A DNA stretch of 6,205 bases from Chloroflexota bacterium (GCA_015661135.1 JACVXW010000197.1:1-6205); one strand, 5' to 3'. Numbered from the stretch's first letter, positions 1-5,400 are shown. The notes: a model not told the origin generated them from the letters alone. Numbers and translations are program-made.

Positions 1-699
1 GGACGAGGGATCGTGGAGGCCCTCGGAGCTACCGTGACGGAGCGGGACTCCGGTCCGCCGGTCGTGGATCTGGCCGGGCTCGATCCCCGCCTCGGTGCGG
101 TGACGCTGGAGATCGCCTGCGATGTCACGAACCCGCTCCTGGGTCCGGCCGGGGCTGCCGCAACGTACGGCCCGCAGAAGGGCGCATCCCCCGCCCAGGT
201 CAGGGACCTGGACGCACGGAACGCCGCGTGGGCTGACGCGCTCGAAGCGGCGGCCGGAGTGGCGGCGCGTGACGTAGCGGGCGCCGGCGCGGCCGGCGGG
301 GTCGGGTTCGCGATGCTCTGCCTCGCGGGGCGGTTCGCGTCATTCGCGCTCCGACCCGGCGTCGAGCTCGTCATGGAACCTGTCGGGTTCGGGGCTCGCC
401 TCGGGTCCGCCGACATCGTGATTACCGGCGAGGGCCGGATCGACGCCCAGACAGCGTTCGGCAAGACCGCCCTGGGCGTCGCGCGCCTCGCCCAGGCGAG
501 CGGCGTTCGCTGCATCGCCGTGGGCGGCGGCGTGGAGCCGGCCGGGGTCCAGGCGCTCGCGCTCCTCGGTGCAACCGTCGTCCCAGTCTGGGAGCGGCCA
601 ATCCCGGTGGAGGAGGCGATGGCCGCCGGCGCCGCACCGCTCATCGCGTGCGGATCGAGGATCGCCCGGACGATGGGGGGCGTCGCACCGGGCCCTTAG
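1..699 (+). CDS. Glycerate kinase, GarK/GlxK family (5' end outside window)
   Basis: Glycerate kinases of this family phosphorylate D-glycerate with ATP to a phosphoglycerate that enters glycolysis, and act in the cytosol. The frame is open from base 1, so the start lies upstream; the GTG at 13 is only the first internal start-like codon. Family motifs are visible. Counting from the codon at 13, 'CDVTNPLLGPAGAA' followed by 'YGPQKGA' lies at residues 36-58, and 'ITGEGRIDAQTAFGK' at 137-151 matches the conserved TGEGRID.Q...GK segment. A Gly-rich strand ('IAVGGGV') and a C-terminal 'EEAMAAGAAPLI' helix close the protein as in the family. The reading frame is intact to TAG at 697-699. The next gene is over 200 bases away behind its own promoter, so it is not an operon partner. 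Whether the product is 2- or 3-phosphoglycerate cannot be told from this fragment. Confidence 0.93.
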   Translation, partial: GRGIVEALGATVTERDSGPPVVDLAGLDPRLGAVTLEIACDVTNPLLGPAGAAATYGPQKGASPAQVRDLDARNAAWADALEAAAGVAARDVAGAGAAGGVGFAMLCLAGRFASFALRPGVELVMEPVGFGARLGSADIVITGEGRIDAQTAFGKTALGVARLAQASGVRCIAVGGGVEPAGVQALALLGATVVPVWERPIPVEEAMAAGAAPLIACGSRIARTMGGVAPGP

Positions 700-885
700 T
701 CGCCACACGCATGAGATCGGTCGATTCCGCATTGGCGCTGCCGCCGTTCAGCCACCTCGAGCATGAAACGACGTGATCCATGCGCGGCCGGCATACATCA
801 CGACACTCCCCGCGAGTAGATGACCGACTTCATGCGCTGCCTGCATAGGTCTCGGGCCCATCCGTTGGGGCGCCGCCGGTGCGTG
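700..885. other. Intergenic gap, no gene seen
   Basis: This is the spacer between the glycerate kinase and the first toxin-antitoxin promoter. Only very short open frames occur, for example 18 codons from the ATG at 763 with no ribosome binding site, and I do not support them. No clear stem-loop followed by a T-run was found, so there is no convincing intrinsic terminator for the kinase. Confidence 0.5.
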
Positions 886-915
886 TTGACTAAGTCATCG
901 GACTAAGTCCATACT
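886..915 (+). promoter_or_regulatory. Promoter of first toxin-antitoxin operon, probably leaderless
   Basis: TTGACT at 886-891 matches the -35 consensus at five of six positions. It is followed after 18 nt by CATACT at 910-915, a four of six match to a -10 box. The -10 ends only 6 nt before the ATG at 922, so transcription should begin at or next to the start codon, which predicts a leaderless mRNA. No Shine-Dalgarno sequence precedes the ATG, which agrees. The same -10/ATG arrangement recurs before the second antitoxin at 2465-2479. The assignment is by inspection only. Confidence 0.6.
888..909. promoter_or_regulatory. Tandem palindromic operator between -35 and -10
   Basis: GACTAAGTC occurs twice, at 888-896 and 901-909, separated by ATCG. 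Each copy is itself a palindrome (GACT / AGTC around one central base), and the two copies are 13 bp apart centre to centre. The first overlaps the -35 box and the second abuts the -10 box, so a bound repressor would block RNA polymerase. Phd/YefM antitoxins are known to repress their own operons by binding paired short palindromes, so the downstream antitoxin (922-1185) with its toxin is the likely ligand. The binding itself is inferred. Confidence 0.6.
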
Positions 916-921
916 CCGGGC

Positions 922-1185
922 ATGAGCACGACCGTCAACACCCATGAGGCCAAGACGCACCTGTCCCGCCTGCTCGAGCGGGTCCGCAACGGCGAGGAGA
1001 TCGTGATCGCGAAGGCCGGCAAGCCGGTGGCGCGCCTCGTCGCGATCCAGACTGGACCTGTCCGTCGCGTTCCCGGAATGGACAGGGGCAAGGTGATCAT
1101 CCATCCGGACTTCGACGACCCGATCCCCGAGCTCGACCCGGACTACATGCATCCCGGAGATCCGATGCGCGACGTCCTCAAGTGA
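922..1185 (+). CDS. Type II antitoxin, Phd/YefM family
   Basis: This 87-residue protein has the Phd/YefM fold signature. The N-terminal segment 'VNTHEAKTHLSRLLERV' (about residues 5-21) is the dimerising DNA-binding part, followed by 'GEEIVIAKAGKPVARL', the strand pair typical of the family. The C-terminal half ('GMDRGKVIIHPDFDDPIPE') resembles the toxin-wrapping tail of antitoxins paired with PIN toxins. It should neutralise the toxin encoded immediately downstream and, with it, repress the operon through the palindromes at 888-909. The ATG at 922 is chosen because the -10 box lies just upstream and the family motif begins a few residues in. Its stop overlaps the toxin start by 4 nt (GTGA, 1182-1185), which favours translational coupling and balanced synthesis. 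Confidence 0.92.
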   Translation: MSTTVNTHEAKTHLSRLLERVRNGEEIVIAKAGKPVARLVAIQTGPVRRVPGMDRGKVIIHPDFDDPIPELDPDYMHPGDPMRDVLK

Positions 1186-1568
1186 GGGTGCTGCTGGATA
1201 CGCACGCCTTCCTTTGGTGGCTGCTCGATGCGCCAGAGCTTTCGGCAGACGGCCGCCGGATCCTGAGTGACGGATCGAACGAAGTCCTTCTCAGTGCCGT
1301 CAGCGGGTATGAGCTGTCGTACAAGGTGACCCAGGCTCGCCTGACCCTCCCCGAGGCTCCGGATGTCTACGTCCGGAGCCGACTCGCATCCAACGGGTTC
1401 GGGTCCCTGGCCATCGAGCTGGACCATGCACTCCGCGCCGCAACCCTGCCGTTGATCCATCGGGACCCATTCGACCGGCTCCTCGTCGCACAGGCCCAAC
1501 TCGAGGGCATCCCGATCATCACCAGAGACCCCGTGATCGCCCAGTACGACGTCGAGGTCATCTGGTGA
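1182..1568 (+). CDS. vapC: Type II toxin, PIN-domain ribonuclease VapC
   Basis: This 128-residue single-domain PIN protein is expected to be a Mg2+-dependent endoribonuclease; studied VapC toxins cleave tRNA or rRNA and stop translation. The start of the fold, 'LLDTHAFLWWL', carries the first catalytic acid, Asp6. Glu44 ('SGYEL') is the second, Asp98 in 'HRDPFDRLL' (with Asp95 nearby) the third, and Asp116 in 'ITRDPVI' the fourth, so the active site looks complete. Length is normal for the family. The GTG start overlaps the antitoxin stop (GTGA), with no obvious ribosome binding site of its own, so translation probably depends on the antitoxin cistron. Its own TGA overlaps the GTG of the endonuclease III gene, which places the repair gene in the same transcript. 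The RNA target cannot be read from sequence. Confidence 0.93.
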   Translation: MRVLLDTHAFLWWLLDAPELSADGRRILSDGSNEVLLSAVSGYELSYKVTQARLTLPEAPDVYVRSRLASNGFGSLAIELDHALRAATLPLIHRDPFDRLLVAQAQLEGIPIITRDPVIAQYDVEVIW

Positions 1569-2413
1569 CGCCGGGGGCGCGCGCGCCCGCGAGCCCCCGC
1601 CACCGAACCACGGCCAGGCGGACGAAGCGTCGCGCGCCGGATCCCGTCAAGGTCTGGGCGAAGCGCCTCGAACGGACGCGACCCAACCTCGTCCGGGACG
1701 TCCTCGACGGGCTGGCCGCCCGGTACGGCCACCAGGCCTGGGAGCGTCGGCTGGACCCGACGAGCGAGCTGATCCTCACGATCCTCACCCAGAACACCGC
1801 GGACACGAACGCCGAGGCCGCGTTCCAGGCCCTCCGCCTGGCCTACCCGTCCGGCCTCCCTGCGGAGCACCACAATCCGGGGCTTGGCTGGGGCGGGGCC
1901 GGCCTGCCCGATGGCGCACCGCCGGACTGGGACGCCGTCGAGCGCGCCCCCGTCCAGGATCTGGTCGAGGTGATCCGGCCGGGTGGCCTCGCAAACCAGA
2001 AGGCGCCACGCCTCCAGGCCGCCCTCCGTACGATCCGCGAGGCGCGCGGCGACCACTCGCTAGAGTTCCTGGCGGAGATGGCGCCCCTCGAGGCGCGCGC
2101 GTGGCTGACGGCGATCGACGGGATCGGCAAGAAGACCGCATCCGTGCTGCTCGCCTTCTCGTTCGGGAAGCCGCTCATGGCGGTGGACCGGCACGTCGAG
2201 CGGGTCTCCCATCGGGTGGGCCTGATTCCGGCCAAGGTCTCGGCCGACGATGCCCACGACTTCTACCTGGCCCTGCTCCGGCCCGAGGAGACGTACGAGG
2301 CGCACGTGAACCTGATCCACCACGGCCGGGCCATCTGCCACGCGCGCAACCCGCAGCACGAGATCTGCCCCATCCGGGATCGCTGCCGGTTCGTCGACCC
2401 GAAGGCGCCCTGA
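1565..2413 (+). CDS. nth: Endonuclease III-like DNA glycosylase/AP lyase with altered Fe-S loop
   Basis: This 282-residue member of the HhH-GPD base-excision-repair family should remove oxidised pyrimidines and cut the abasic strand. 'LILTILTQNTAD' (residues 69-80) matches the N-terminal helix motif. The helix-hairpin-helix 'IDGIGKKTA' holds the lyase Lys190, and 'AVDRHVERV' holds catalytic Asp208, with the same 18-residue spacing as E. coli K120/D138. The C-terminal [4Fe-4S] loop keeps Cys258, Cys268 and Cys274 in register with C-x6-C-x2-C-x5-C, but the second ligand is His265 (codon CAC, 2357-2359). The protein has a basic, probably disordered N-terminal extension of about 40 residues and an extra Gly/Pro-rich stretch near 100-122. 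The GTG start overlaps the toxin stop; GAGG at 1554-1557 is a plausible ribosome binding site and no later start fits the fold. Substrate range is inferred from the family. Confidence 0.93.
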   Translation: MTPGARAPASPRHRTTARRTKRRAPDPVKVWAKRLERTRPNLVRDVLDGLAARYGHQAWERRLDPTSELILTILTQNTADTNAEAAFQALRLAYPSGLPAEHHNPGLGWGGAGLPDGAPPDWDAVERAPVQDLVEVIRPGGLANQKAPRLQAALRTIREARGDHSLEFLAEMAPLEARAWLTAIDGIGKKTASVLLAFSFGKPLMAVDRHVERVSHRVGLIPAKVSADDAHDFYLALLRPEETYEAHVNLIHHGRAICHARNPQHEICPIRDRCRFVDPKAP

Positions 2414-2441
2414 CTTCCCAGGATCGAACCCGTCCAGCCTG

Positions 2442-2470
2442 TTGCATGTCACGCGCAGGTGATCCATACT
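2442..2470 (+). promoter_or_regulatory. Promoter of second toxin-antitoxin module, probably leaderless
   Basis: TTGCAT at 2442-2447 is a weak -35, and CATACT at 2465-2470 is the -10 after a 17-nt spacer. The segment 2463-2479 matches 908-924, before the first antitoxin, at 15 of 17 positions. It contains the same CATACT placed 6 nt before an ATG (2477). This agreement is the main evidence both for the promoter and for starting the antitoxin at 2477. It predicts an mRNA that begins at or near the start codon. Confidence 0.5.
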
Positions 2471-2480
2471 CGTGGCATGC
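2444..2480. promoter_or_regulatory. Inverted-repeat operator candidate across the VapB promoter
   Basis: GCATGTCACG (2444-2453) and CGTGGCATGC (2471-2480) are inverted copies matching at nine of ten positions, with a 17-nt spacer. The arms overlap the -35 and the start codon and enclose the -10. AbrB-type VapB antitoxins commonly autoregulate through inverted repeats at their promoter, so this is a reasonable operator for the downstream antitoxin. It differs in sequence from the palindromes at 888-909, as expected for a different antitoxin family. Confidence 0.4.
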
Positions 2481-2809
2481 GATATGCATTGGGCACCTCG
2501 GTCGGCGAGCGGGGGCAGATCACCATCGAACGCGAAATCCGGGAGAAGCTCGGGATCAGGCCCAAGGATCTCGCCGTTCAGCGGGTGGAGAACGGCACGT
2601 TGGTCGTGGAGTTCGTTCGCCCATATGAACCGCACATGCGCTCGCTCGCGGGGATCCTTGGCCCCTCGCCTCGGCATCCTCGCGAGCCGCTGGACATCGA
2701 CGAGGCAGTTGCCGCGGGCATCGCCGAGGAGTGGCGCCAGTACGTCGCGGACGAGGTGCCCGCCGACGAGGGCGCCGAGTCGCGAAGACCCCGGCGCCGA
2801 CTGCGGTGA
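2477..2809 (+). CDS. vapB: Type II antitoxin, AbrB/MazE-type VapB
   Basis: This 110-residue protein has an N-terminal swapped-hairpin AbrB DNA-binding domain. 'GERGQITIEREIREKLGI' (about residues 10-27) is the classic strand-turn-helix motif, followed by 'LVVEFV'. The middle part, 'LAGILGPS' to 'LDIDEAVAAGIAEEW', resembles the toxin-binding region of VapB proteins. It ends in an unusually basic tail ('SRRPRRRLR'). I prefer the ATG at 2477 over the GTG at 2459 because the -10 box lies between them and the spacing to the ATG matches the first module. The stop overlaps the GTG of the PIN gene by 4 nt. Because that toxin gene is broken, this antitoxin would be an orphan, although its DNA-binding part is intact and it could still act as a repressor. 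Confidence 0.88.
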   Translation: MRYALGTSVGERGQITIEREIREKLGIRPKDLAVQRVENGTLVVEFVRPYEPHMRSLAGILGPSPRHPREPLDIDEAVAAGIAEEWRQYVADEVPADEGAESRRPRRRLR

Positions 2810-3324
2810 TCTTCGTGGACACCTCGGTCGTGGTCCGATATCTGACCGGCGACGACCCCGTCCGGACCGCGGCGGCGACGGCGATCATCGAGACACCAGC
2901 GCCACGTGCCGTGTCTGTCGTATCGATCCTCGAAGCGGCTCACGTTCTCCGCACGAGGTACGCATACGAGCGTTCGAACGTCGCGTCGGCGCTGATGCAT
3001 CTGGTCTCTCGAGGGAACGTCGTCGTGCCCGAGTTCGCCAAGGACCATGTCCTGCACTGGCTCAACGCATGGGGCAACGGTACCGTCGGATCGGCAGGTC
3101 CGCCAGCGCCTTCACCTCGCGCGCAAGGGTCAGGCCGTCCATCCGCGGCATCATCATGTCCACGATCAGGAGGTTCGCTCCGCGGATCCTGCTCGTCGAC
3201 GACGATCCGAACCTGCTGGTCCTCCTCGCCGACCAGCTGCGCGCCGACGGCTTCGAGGTCCAGACATCGCGCGACGGTGACGAGGCCCTGCGGCGCCTGC
3301 GATCCGGCTGGCCGGACCTCCTGA
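2806..3324 (+). pseudogene. vapC: Truncated PIN-domain toxin VapC, 3' half replaced
   Basis: The frame opens with 'MIFVDTSVVVRYLTGDDP', a PIN-domain start with catalytic Asp5, and continues with Glu43 in 'ILEAAHVL', the second acid. Similarity to the family holds up to about residue 94 (base 3088, '...HWLNAWGNGTV'). From 3089 the DNA is an inverted copy of part of the response-regulator gene, so the remaining codons to the TGA at 3322-3324 are out-of-frame antisense and frame-shifted regulator sequence rich in Ser, Pro and Arg. The third and fourth acids (normally a 'DAL'-type helix and a later Asp) are missing, so no ribonuclease activity is expected. The GTG start overlaps the antitoxin stop by GTGA, as in the first module. 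It could be a real chromosomal lesion or an assembly join; the N-terminal half is certainly a PIN domain. Confidence 0.82.
3089..3174. repeat. Left arm of 86-bp perfect inverted repeat
   Basis: Every base of this stretch is the reverse complement of 3316-3401. The match stops at both ends: base 3088 does not pair with 3402, nor 3175 with 3315. The sequence makes sense as coding DNA only in the right arm, where it encodes the phospho-acceptor region of the receiver domain, so this arm is the derived copy. It interrupts the VapC frame and supplies the ATG (3156) and first six codons used by the response-regulator frame. Confidence 0.97.
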
Positions 3325-3935
3325 TCGTGGACATGATGATGCCGCGGATGGACGGCCTGACCCTTGCGCGCGAGGTGAAGGCGCTGGCGGACCTGCCGAT
3401 CATCGTCCTGTCCGCGATCGACACCGCGGATTCCAAGGCCGATCTCCTCGAGGAGGTGGCCGAGGACTACGTGACCAAGCCCTACCATTATCCGGAGCTG
3501 CGAGCCCGGATCACGCGGGTCCTGCGTCGGCTCGGGGACAAGGTGCCGCGGCGAGCCTTGGAGCTGGGCCCGGATCTGGTCCTGGAGCTCCATCGGCGCA
3601 CGGCGACCGTGCGCGGAGCACTGATCCAGCTGACCCCCACGGAATCGAGGCTCCTCTACGCGCTGGCGGCCAACCTGGACAAGACGGTCACGACCGAAGT
3701 CCTGCTGGACCGTGGCTGGGCAGACACGGAGGACGCGGATCCGTCCTACGTCTGGGTGACGATGCGACGCCTGCGGCAGAAGCTGGAGCCGGACCCGAAC
3801 CATCCGGTCCATCTGGTGACGGTCCGTGGAATCGGGTATCGATTGGTGCCGGTGGGCAACGGAGCCGCCGGCGTCGATTCGGATGAGGCCGGGCCCGGCG
3901 GGGGCGGCGGCGTGACCGACGGGGCGGCGACGTGA
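3156..3935 (+). CDS. Response regulator, OmpR/PhoB type (native start probably lost)
   Basis: This is a transcription factor controlled by phosphorylation, partner of the kinase that follows. Counting from the ATG at 3156, the receiver domain spans about residues 9-123. It has the acidic pocket Asp15-Asp17 ('LLVDDD'), phospho-acceptor Asp59 ('LLIVDMMMPRMDG'), switch Ser86 and Lys108 ('YVTKPY'). A winged-helix DNA-binding domain follows at about 132-232, with 'LTPTESRLLYAL' and 'VWVTMRRLRQKL' as recognition helix and 'VRGIGYRL' as the wing. A Gly-rich tail follows. The total of 259 residues is slightly long for the family because of that tail. The first native residues are those after base 3174 ('FAPRILLVDDD'); the six before it come from the inverted-repeat arm. 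No ribosome binding site stands before 3156, so the start is provisional. The stop overlaps the kinase GTG (GTGA). Confidence 0.9.
   Translation: MSTIRRFAPRILLVDDDPNLLVLLADQLRADGFEVQTSRDGDEALRRLRSGWPDLLIVDMMMPRMDGLTLAREVKALADLPIIVLSAIDTADSKADLLEEVAEDYVTKPYHYPELRARITRVLRRLGDKVPRRALELGPDLVLELHRRTATVRGALIQLTPTESRLLYALAANLDKTVTTEVLLDRGWADTEDADPSYVWVTMRRLRQKLEPDPNHPVHLVTVRGIGYRLVPVGNGAAGVDSDEAGPGGGGGVTDGAAT
3316..3401. repeat. Right (parental) arm of 86-bp inverted repeat
   Basis: This is the source copy, lying in frame within the response-regulator receiver domain. It covers 'DLLIVDMMMPRMDG' with the phospho-acceptor Asp and runs to the 'ALADLP' helix end. It is separated from the left arm by 141 bp (3175-3315), giving a 313-bp palindromic span in total. 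Confidence 0.97.
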
Positions 3936-5365
3936 CCAACGGCCCGGGCCCGCGGCGCATTGGTCCACGCTACTCGTTTCGGGCTCGCCTGACGGCCGGT
4001 CTCATCGCCGGCGCCGTCCTTCCACTCGCGGCCTTCGGCCTCGTGCTGGTGGCCGCCGATGCGGCACGGAACGGCGGCCTCGACCCAACGCTGAGCGGAT
4101 TCGTGGTCTTCGCCCTTGCCGCCGCCGTGATCCTGGCCGTGGTCTTCGCCTACTTCCTGGCGGGGAACCTCAGCGGGCCGCTCAGGGCGATCTCGCGGGC
4201 CGTCGAGCAGGTCTCCGCGGGCGACCTTTCGGCACGGGTGGAAGTCGCCGGCGAGGACGAGCTGGCGCGGCTCGTGGAAAGCCACAATCGGCTGGCCGCG
4301 GTCCTGGCGCGGCGCAACAGCGAGCTCGGTCGGATCCTGGTGGCGATCGGCGAGACGACCCCCAGGGATGGGCTGGACCGGCTCGTTACCCATGCCACAG
4401 CGAGTGCCCGGGCCGCGTTCGAGATGATCGATGCCAACATCCACCTGGGTGATCCCATGGATGTTCCGCACGAGGAGGTCATCCCCGGCGAGGCCAGGCC
4501 CATCCGGGCGGTCCTCGCCCTGCCGGACGAGCGCGTTGGGGTCCTGACCGGCCATCTGCCGGCGACGCGATCGTGGGATGCGGCGGACCAGGATCTGCTC
4601 GAGCTGTATGCGAGCGAGGTCGCGGTCGCGATCCGGAATGCGCAGCTGTTCGAGCAGGTCCGCGAGCAGACCCGGCGGTTGCAGGACCTCGGCGACGCCA
4701 AGGACGACTTCCTGCGCGGCATCAGCCACAACCTCCAGACCCCGCTCACCAGCATCCGGGCCTACGCGGAGCAGCTGGCCGCCGAGCGACCCGATGGGCG
4801 GCTGGAGATCATTACGGAGCAGGCGGAACGGCTATCGCGCATGGTGCGACAGCTGCTCACGGTGTCCCGCCTCGAGGCCGGGACCCTCCACCCGCGCCTC
4901 GAAGTGCTCGCCATCACACCGCGGGTGCGCCGCGCCTGGGAAGCGCTCGGATCGACGGGGGTGGCGTTCGACGTCAGGGACGAGGCGACCGGCTGGCTGG
5001 CCGTGGCCGACCCGGATCAGCTGGACCAGGTCCTCTGGGCGATGTTCGACAACGCGCTCAAGTACGGGAACGGGACGCCCGTCCGGGCGCGCGTCCTGCC
5101 CGACGCGGACGGTGGCCGGGTGCTCCTCACGATCGCGGACGAGGGCCCGGGAGTCCCTGAGGCCGACCGCGCGACGCTGTTCGAGCGCTACGGGCGCGGG
5201 ACGGCGCCCGACCACCCCGAGGGGATCGGGATCGGGCTCTACGTATCCCGCGAGCTCTGCCGGACGATGGGCGGGACCCTGACGTTCGAGCCGGGCGAAG
5301 GCGGCGTCGGTGCCGCCTTCACGATCGGCCTGCCGGCCGAGCCACCGGCCGCCGGCGAGACGTAG
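3932..5365 (+). CDS. Membrane sensor histidine kinase, HAMP-GAF-HisKA-HATPase
   Basis: This 477-residue sensor kinase should autophosphorylate on His and pass the phosphate to the regulator encoded just upstream. Two membrane helices (about 19-42 and 55-78) flank a very short outer loop of about 12 residues, so sensing is probably in the membrane or cytosol rather than by a large external domain. A HAMP domain (about 79-130) contains 'AISRAVEQVSAGDLSARV'. A degenerate GAF-like domain (about 130-240) ends in 'LLELYASEVAVAIRNAQLF', which leads into the coiled dimer helix. The H-box 'GISHNLQTPLTSI' carries His266, with Asn267 where Glu or Asp is usual. The ATPase domain shows the N-box 'MFDNALKYG' (Asn374), G1 'DEGPGVP' (403-409) and G2 'GIGIGLYVSREL' (431-442). 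The GTG start lies in a 4-nt overlap with the regulator stop, implying coupled translation. Confidence 0.94.
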   Translation: MTNGPGPRRIGPRYSFRARLTAGLIAGAVLPLAAFGLVLVAADAARNGGLDPTLSGFVVFALAAAVILAVVFAYFLAGNLSGPLRAISRAVEQVSAGDLSARVEVAGEDELARLVESHNRLAAVLARRNSELGRILVAIGETTPRDGLDRLVTHATASARAAFEMIDANIHLGDPMDVPHEEVIPGEARPIRAVLALPDERVGVLTGHLPATRSWDAADQDLLELYASEVAVAIRNAQLFEQVREQTRRLQDLGDAKDDFLRGISHNLQTPLTSIRAYAEQLAAERPDGRLEIITEQAERLSRMVRQLLTVSRLEAGTLHPRLEVLAITPRVRRAWEALGSTGVAFDVRDEATGWLAVADPDQLDQVLWAMFDNALKYGNGTPVRARVLPDADGGRVLLTIADEGPGVPEADRATLFERYGRGTAPDHPEGIGIGLYVSRELCRTMGGTLTFEPGEGGVGAAFTIGLPAEPPAAGET

Positions 5366-5400
5366 CTGCAATCCGGAGCGGATCACAACACCCAGCGATC

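Noticed and set aside
340..732. Minus-strand open frames over the glycerate kinase and similar long frames over other genes
   Set aside because: They are antisense shadows in high-GC DNA: Arg/Pro/Gly-rich, with no recognisable domain, and opposite clear family members.
2417..2435. tRNA T-arm-like sequence on the minus strand (GGGTTCGATCC)
   Set aside because: The flanking bases do not pair as a T-stem, and no acceptor, D or anticodon arm can be found next to it.
2472..3155. Long upstream extension of the response-regulator frame through the antitoxin and PIN genes
   Set aside because: The extension is out of frame with two recognisable proteins and has no domain of its own; it is open by chance and by the inverted join.
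3168..3191. AGGAGG at 3168-3173 as ribosome binding site of the regulator
   Set aside because: No ATG, GTG or TTG follows in frame at a suitable distance; the nearest CTG is 15 nt away and would remove part of the first receiver strand.
3089..3401. Invertible promoter or phase-variation switch
   Set aside because: Inversion between the arms would flip 141 bp of receiver-domain coding sequence; there is no recombinase gene nearby and no useful alternative product.
3089..3401. Insertion sequence or MITE terminal inverted repeats
   Set aside because: The right arm is conserved receiver-domain coding sequence, there is no target-site duplication, and the loop is ordinary regulator DNA.
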